64,000 bases of DNA from Microcebus murinus. Taxonomy: Eukaryota > Chordata > Mammalia > Primates > Cheirogaleidae. The stretch spans positions 53,145,001 through 53,209,000 of the forward strand of contig NC_134117.1 in the NCBI RefSeq assembly GCF_040939455.1, written 5' to 3'. Below, one piece after another: positions 53,561 through 64,000 of this stretch; position 1 is the stretch's first letter; the number at the start of each line of letters is the position of its first letter. The notes under the pieces were generated by a model. The model was not told where the DNA came from, searched no databases, and saw only the letters and a list, made by a program, of their open reading frames with translations. Made by a program: the position numbers and the translations under genes.

Positions 53561-55114
53561 TTTTGAAGTTGAATGTATTTCTTTATTTTAGCTCAGTTAT
53601 GGATATAAAAAAGTTTTTTTCTGATGTTTTATCAGGCTTTCTAGGTATTTCAGTTAGGAGTGTTGCTTGAGGTTTATAACCTATGTTGCTGGAAATAGAA
53701 GTTCCATAATTTTTTTTCCACATGACAGACCTTATATATTTGAAAGCCCCTTTCCCCCTGAATCTCTCTTCCCTAAATTTTTTCTAGATTACTCAGCTAT
53801 TCATAAACTCGAAAAGATTTTCATCCGTCCAGGTCATTCTCTGAATGCCTTTTGGTTATCTCTGGTCAGATGAACACTATTCTCCAAGTTAGGAGTGGCA
53901 TTAATCTCTCAATCTCCATCTTTTTTTTATCTGATTCAATAACTAAGCTTATCTCAGAACTTATCCTCAAAGTCAGTATTTTTATTCTCGGCAGTATTTA
54001 TTCTGTTCTTGCTATTCCTAATGCAGGTATTAGTTCTTTATGGGTGCTGTTGCTAGCTCATTCTGTTGTTTCATTGTCCAGTTTTTGAACTCTTGTTTTC
54101 TTGAGTTCATGTTCTTATGATATTGTCCTATAGTGAGAAACAGTTACGAGACGTTTCCTTATGTCCCTTAGCTGGTTTCCATCTAAATTGGGCTTTTATT
54201 TTGCACACTGCATACTACTTTTTCCCCCTTTTAGTAGGTTTGCATAGTTGCAGTGCCATTTTCTTTAGTCCTGTCTCATCCTCTCTCTGGAGGTTCTACT
54301 TGTTCTCGTGCATGGTGGGTGGTGTCTTGTCTGACACCATTTGGTTAAGAGCAGGGGGCTCAGCTAAAGCTTTGTTCTGCCTGTGTTAGAATATCTAGTT
54401 CTTTTCTTCTGAGATTCTGTTGAAAGTTACCTATCAGAGTTCACGCTGCCTACTTGAAAGAGAATAATTCCCTTTGAGCTTTGATTATTTCTTTAATCAA
54501 CCTTGCATCCCTGAATTCTTCACTCTGAATCAGTCCTAATGTTCTTTCCTCATTTTGCTCCTTTTTCTCCAGCAGCCACGCCCACTGCTACTCACTGATT
54601 AGAAGAGAAAGAAGGAAACACCCCTCCCCCTCTGCTTGCTTCTTTGCAGACTAGGGACTATAAATGAGAATTTTCAGATTTTGCTTACTCCCTAGTACAA
54701 TTTCCAGGGCTGATTAGGAACTATGAATACATTTTGTACCTCTGCTGTCTGCTGTGCCTCACTGTTTCTTTTTTTTTTCTTCCTTTTTTCAATTACCAAT
54801 ATTTGACATTTATTGTATTACATTATCTCTCTTTTCATGTTTTTATTGCAGGTTTTGACTCTTCTCCCCGCCCCCTTATTCTTTCAGGTATTTGGGGAGA
54901 GAAAAATCTGAAGTAGTTTCAGTTTTCCATCTTAATCCAGAAGTCCAATCCGAGGGGTGTTTTGCATTGCTACAATTAAACCATGTGTCTGCCATTATGA
55001 TCTTCTTCAGAAGATGTGTCAGGGATCAGGAGAAGGACAGAATCTGAGTCCCAGTCTCTTCGAATATTTAGACTTTTATAACCAACCAATTAGCTCTGCT
55101 ATTATATCCTCTCT
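53561..55114. other. Intronic sequence, nothing firmly assigned
   Basis: Continues the T-rich LINE-like text seen before the Alu; no exon found. Confidence 0.35.
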
Positions 55115-55192
55115 CTTTCCCTCTCTCACTCTCCCTACTTTGTCTCTGTCTCTCTTTCTCTTCATATATGGCTCTGTCACTCTCTCTCAGTG
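55115..55192. repeat. TC-rich low-complexity tract
   Basis: Irregular CTCTCT/CCCT repeats over about 80 bp. Confidence 0.85.
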
Positions 55193-55581
55193 AGCTGCTT
55201 TCGGTGAAAAAAGAGTTCAGAGGTAGGAAGCAAGAAGACGGGGCCAAATGGCTGGGCAGTTTTTAAACTGTTCCCAGCCAAGGGTCCCAAGCTCTTCTAA
55301 TTCTTTGTTCATCAACCTTACAGTATCTTTCTTCTGTTCATTTGCCTCAGTTGCAGTGACTGACAGGTGACTTCATATACTAAAAGAAATTAGGTTACCA
55401 TGTGAAACATTCTTGGCTTGTGCTAATATCATATGTTAGAGTGAGAGTTTTTCTACATGTTGAAAGAAGTTGAATAATATAACAAGTAGTTGCTAAGGCC
55501 TCCATTTTCTCACTTCACAATTTTTGTTTTTCTTTGGTTAGTAGGGGTAGAGAGAAGTGGGAGAGGAAATAGCCTTTTTAA

Positions 55582-55700
55582 CCACTTCAGTATGGCACTT
55601 ACCGGCCTGGAAACCTTGCCCACAGCCGGCACTCATAGTCGACGCTCAGCTGTGCGCTTTCATCTGTGGCTATCGACTATAGTTGCTCATACCAAAGTGG
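55582..55700. mobile_element. piggyBac-type MITE with TTAA target duplication
   Basis: A 119-bp element flanked by TTAA at 55578-55581 and 55701-55704. Its ends CCACTTCAGTATGG and, on the other strand, CCACTTTGGTATGA are inverted repeats with about three mismatches. Inside, ATAGTCGA near 55636 and TCGACTAT near 55674 form a second inverted pair. It has no coding capacity. Base composition (about half GC with several CpGs) differs from the surrounding intron. Confidence 0.8.
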
Positions 55701-55869
55701 TTAAACACAATGTGGGTGGGGATCAGGAGTAAAAATTAGAAGTAGAATTTAGGTATTCCTGCCTTTACTGTACACTGCTGTTTACCTAACAAATAATGAT
55801 GTTGTTTTGATTAGTTATTGGACTAAAAATAGCACAAATGAAGTGGCTAAGTAGGAATTTAGAAATATT

Positions 55870-55960
55870 ATTTTTTTTTTAATTATTTTTTTTATTTTGG
55901 TATATTATGGGGGTACAGATTTTAAGGTTTCAATAAATGCCCATTTCCCCCCCTCCCCCA
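55870..55960 (-). mobile_element. Extremely 5'-truncated young L1 (about 90 bp of 3' end)
   Basis: T-rich tail, GGTATATTATGGGGGTACAG and a C-rich tract match the 3' UTR of the two L1 copies at 53 and 13212. AGAAATATT flanks at 55861-55869 and 55961-55969. Confidence 0.88.
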
Positions 55961-55969
55961 AGAAATATT

Positions 55970-57228
55970 TTTGCTTATGTCATTACTGGACCTTAGTAAG
56001 AGATTGATGCACTGGAGATTTAGACTTTTCTGGTCCTTTCCTGAGTTTCTTCACAGCTGGTTTGGCTCCTCATGTGACATTCTGAGGTTTCATGCTAGAT
56101 CACAGGACATACTGCTGATTTGCACAGCTGACCTCAACCTCAATCATAAGCATTTCATTTTCTCCAGCATAGAAATGAAGAGACCTACAAACCAAACAAG
56201 TGTCCCATGCCCAAGTTCAGTGCATTGTTTTGTGGGTGATGGTCATGTGTTTCATAAAGACTTCTTGAGTCAAAAAATAAATTAACTTTTCTCAGCTGAT
56301 CTTTCATATAACTCCTGATGACTGGAAATTTGTACCTAATGGTATTTTTTGCCCTACATGTAGATTTCATTTTAGGAAAGTTCAGTAATCATCCCTTTCT
56401 CATTCCACCTTATATCAAGCTACACTAACATAAAAAGTTTTGTTTATCAGCAGATGCTAATGTATGACGTTGGGTGAATTGCTTTAATCTCTCGGGGTTC
56501 AGTTCTCTCACCTGTTAAATGAAAAACCTATATAAGATTGTATGAATCTGTAAAGATGGTAAATCTAAGAAGATATCCAGCTAGCTCAGTGGTATGGTTT
56601 TTTGTTTGTTTTGAAATTATTCATTCTCATATATTATAAAAATTAGCCAGGTGGCCATGACATGCCTGTGTTGGTCATGGTTTACTGAGAGTCAAGTTAG
56701 GTGTCAAGAAATGTGGATTGAGGGTCTATTAAGTGTCAGCTACCATGCTAGGCAGTAGGAATATTGTCATGAACAGATTGGTCCCCACCTTAATGAGTTT
56801 GTAGTCCAGTGAGAAAAATAGGATGAATGAAAAGACCTCTGCGTCTTTTTGTTTGAACTGTGGTAAAGAAATTTGTTTATCAGAAGGACTAAGTCTAGCT
56901 TCAGGGCAACAAACATCTAAGTAGAAACTTCTGCCTTTTTTTTGTCATTCAAACTCATTAAAACCACAAGTTCACTTTGGAAAGTCTGAACGTTTCTTTT
57001 TGATCTTCTAATGTATTGCACAGCTTATTAGAATTGTAATTTCACAGTTTCACATTCCTCAACAGGCATTGAAAATTTAAATTAAAATCAATTATCCTAA
57101 TCCTTTTGAATGACATAAAATGCCCTACCCTATCTGAAAATGGATGAATTAATGTGGAAATATAAATGGATTAGGAACAGGTGGGATCTGGGCAAATGCA
57201 CATTTGTGCAGATAGTGCTGAGTTTCTG
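55970..57228. other. Intronic sequence, nothing firmly assigned
   Basis: A MIR/L2-like phrase near 56715 (GGGTCTATTAAGTGTCAGCT) and an Alu-like scrap near 56640. No exon seen. Confidence 0.4.
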
Positions 57229-57362
57229 CTTTTTTTATTTTTAATGGAGATGGGATGTTGCTGTGTTGCTCAGGCTAGTCTTCAACTCCTGGGTTCAAGT
57301 GATCCTCCTACCTTAGCCTCCTGGGTAGCTGGGACTTCAGGCGTACCCCACTGCCCCTGGTT
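57229..57362 (-). mobile_element. Old Alu monomer, antisense
   Basis: GAGATGGGATGTTGCTGTGT, CTTCAACTCCTGGGTTCAAG and CCTGGGTAGCTGGGACTTCA are antisense Alu-arm landmarks, ending about 225 bp before coding exon 7. Confidence 0.8.
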
Positions 57363-57586
57363 CTGTTCTTTCTTATTTAGTAATTTTTATTCTTCTCTTG
57401 AACCAAGATTTGGCTTAGCCAACAAAGCCAGATTTTCCTGGAAGACAGAGCAGGATCTGCCCTGCAGCATGCATCCAAGTCCTTATCTGTTTCTTCATCA
57501 CACATTGTTAAGATGAGGGCAAGAAGCACATGCTGATGCCTATCTTTGACTCTCCTCCAACAGATGGCATCTCTTCTTTATTATAG

Positions 57587-59173
<1,587 letters not shown>

Positions 59174-59469
59174 TGACTGGCTTCTTCCAGTCACATTCAG
59201 ACTGGCTCTGAGCAGCCAGAATATCAAAAACTGCCACTGGCAGTGGTGATCAACTCCAGCTTCAGTGTTTTCATAGATCCATGAAATCTAAAAGGGAAAT
59301 GATCTTGTCCCTAACTTGGGACTTCAAAGATCTGTGTTTTGCTATCAATATCATCACTTTCTTTTCTTTTCTCTGTTTGTAAAATAAGCATAGCCTAATT
59401 TGCCCTAAGACTCTCACTGTGATTTTAATTGGCCTGAATTAGTATCATTGTCATTATCATAGTAATTAT

Positions 59470-59650
59470 TTTTATTTCTTGCATTTGTATAGAGGAACTT
59501 TCAAGTTTCACAGTGCTGTCAGAATCACACTTGAGCCTTATGACAGTCCAGGGAGGTTGGCAAAGCTATCATATTATTGCAATTCATAGATGAGGAAACA
59601 GAGTGTGAAGTAAAGTAGTTTACTAAGGGTGTCACTGCTAGTGGGTTGTG
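59470..59650 (-). repeat. MIR SINE
   Basis: CATAGATGAGGAAACAGAGT and AGTTTACTAAGGGTGTCACT match reverse-complement MIR. Confidence 0.6.
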
Positions 59651-59709
59651 GTGTAAGATATTGGACTATAAAAACAATAGACACTTTTTAGCTTTTGTTT
59701 ATTGCTTGT

Positions 59710-60065
59710 TTGTTAACCACAAGGTATTATGAGTACATTATGGGATGCAAAGAAAAAAACAAAACCAAAAAACGCAAAAACCAGAGTTTCTCAGCTAAAA
59801 CCCAAAACAGGTCAGAGCCTATCAGGGGCAAGATAAAATAAAAATCACTGTGGAGGCGGATGCATGATCAATATATAAACAGCTTAGGTATAAAAGGGTC
59901 ACTAGCACACAAAGGGGGGTCCCTGCCCGAAGAAGAGGCCACTGCGCTGGCACTCTGGGGGCTCAGACCCTAGCTCAAGCTAAACAATAAAACTCCTTTT
60001 GATAATTACAGCTTCAGTGACTCTCTCTCTTTCCCTCGGCCCTATAAATCTCAGCTATATAACAG
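59710..60065 (+). mobile_element. Probable ERV solo LTR in the intron between exons 8 and 9
   Basis: About 350 bp with LTR-like layout: GTATAAAAGGG TATA box near 59889, CAATAAAACTCC polyadenylation signal near 59985, a TTTTGATAATTACAGC R/U5-like stretch and an end near ATATAACA. No internal viral sequence is attached. The 5' border is a guess, and no target duplication was found. Confidence 0.55.
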
Positions 60066-60358
60066 TGGGGTGGGGACTTACATTTGGCTCTTTTGCCTCT
60101 TAGCTCATATTGTTTCTACCCCACAGTGACTCTGTTGTTCTTATTTTGTGCTCTCAGACTGTTTCCCCCAAATGGACCTGTCTGCATTTGTGTGCATCCT
60201 GATGCCATGGTGGGGAGGCAGTCTTCTCCCTGGTTGGAGTGGTGAAGACATTAGTGGATCTGGAACTCTGAGCTGGCAGCCCACATTGTTCTTGACAGAA
60301 GAGGATAAAAGTAATCATGACATAGATTCTCATTTTTCTTTAAACTTTAAATCCCTAG

Positions 60359-60457
60359 GCAATGAGAAGAGCCATCTCCAGTAATACTGCTATGCTCGTC
60401 TGTTCTGTCCCACAGTTTCCTCATGGTGCGATAGATCCTGTCCCTGAAGTGGCCAAG
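60359..60457 (+). CDS. SGPL1: SGPL1 coding exon 9 (residues 271-303)
   Basis: A 99-nt exon, in phase at both ends, with a CCCTAG acceptor and GTACAT donor. It encodes [16 protein letters not shown], then [16 protein letters not shown]. The FPHG.IDP block is conserved in the family. Against the human protein from memory, residues 278, 287 and 294 are Ser, Val and Ala rather than Arg, Thr and Val. Confidence 0.95.
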
Positions 60458-62905
<2,448 letters not shown>

Positions 62906-63117
62906 TAAGTACCCATACCTTCGCCCATTTGCCATTTTCAGGAGAGTAGGGCTTTAGTTTAGGACAGCACCTTGGAAGTGTGGTACTGGCCTGGGAGAAG
63001 CTCCTTTTGTCTGCTGTGACTTTTGGAGGGTCTTCATTTGAAGGTTGTCTCACCTCTAAGGATGTCTTAACAACTGCCTTCTCTTCTAATGGTTACGTAC
63101 AGTTTCATGATTAAAAT

Positions 63118-63300
63118 AGAGGTTCCCAAACGTGTGCATGTATCCCAATCACTGGAGTGACTGGTGAAGCAAAGATAGCTGGGCCCCACTCGTAGAGTTT
63201 CTGATTTATTAGATCTGGGATGACATGTGAGGATTTCCATTTCTAGTAAGTTCCCAGGAGATACTGAGGCTACTACCAGTCTAGGAATCATACTTGAAGA
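63118..63300 (+). mobile_element. MER20-like hAT element
   Basis: AGAGGTTCCCAAACGTGTGC, CTGGGCCCCACTCGTAGAGT, TTCTGATTTATTAGATCTGG and TCTAGTAAGTTCCCAGGAGA occur in MER20 order. Confidence 0.8.
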
Positions 63301-63304
63301 CTTA

Positions 63305-63698
<394 letters not shown>

Positions 63699-63712
63699 AA
63701 AATCCAGGTTTA

Positions 63713-64000
63713 AGCCAAGGCCAGAACTGGCTGCATGCTGTAACGGATCTATTCCTATATGACCTGCCTGGCTGTCTGTCACCAGGACTGCGAGGCTTTT
63801 TCAGAATCTTGAGGGGGAAGGAAAGCTGCCAGTAGGCATTTCTCATTTGAAAAAGGTCCTTATATGGTTCTGATAGGGCCATCTTTTGAGAACTGTTATA
63901 CCATTTCTTGCTTTAGGAATTAAATATAATTTCTTAGAACTGTAGAGATGGAGGGATTATTTTTCCAGAAATTTTTTAAGTGTATCTTTCATGCTTCAGA
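63713..64000. other. SGPL1: Intronic sequence to window end
   Basis: No exon of the remaining SGPL1 C-terminal coding sequence is visible here. Confidence 0.6.

Overview
The window is vertebrate nuclear DNA from a primate, most likely a strepsirrhine and probably a mouse lemur or close relative (Microcebus/Cheirogaleidae). The evidence is the single-gene, long-intron layout and dimeric Alu elements that carry an 'attaattggccaact' plus TA-repeat linker insertion, which I associate with lemuriform Alus. Three copies of one young L1 3' end are also present. Two small DNA transposons fit as well: an OC1/URR1-like hAT and a TTAA-flanked piggyBac-type MITE. The species call is inference.

One protein-coding gene is supported: SGPL1, sphingosine-1-phosphate lyase 1, on the plus strand. 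Positions 1-11150 are upstream intergenic DNA made of an L1, hAT elements, an MLT1-type LTR, L2/MIR fossils and simple repeats. A CpG-island promoter spans about 11150-12170. The start codon lies at 12261 in a short first coding exon. Ten further coding exons follow at 35179, 41041, 45500, 48511, 49985, 57587, 59017, 60359, 61154 and 62594. All have AG/GT borders and compatible phases, and no stop or frameshift interrupts them. Together they encode residues 1-432 of a protein that should be about 568 residues long. The last codon of the 61154 exon is the pyridoxal-phosphate lysine, which falls at residue 353, the number known for the human enzyme. The last exons (about 136 residues) and the 3' UTR lie beyond position 64000.

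Everything between the exons is intronic and heavily loaded with repeats: full-length and partial Alus (most with target-site duplications), old L1, L2 and MIR copies, MER5A/MER20-type hAT fossils, a decayed mariner transposase, MaLR-type LTRs and two solo LTRs. No RNA gene, CRISPR array, second functional gene or novel multi-gene system is visible. The interesting material is in the mobile-element record and in how it sits relative to the SGPL1 exons.
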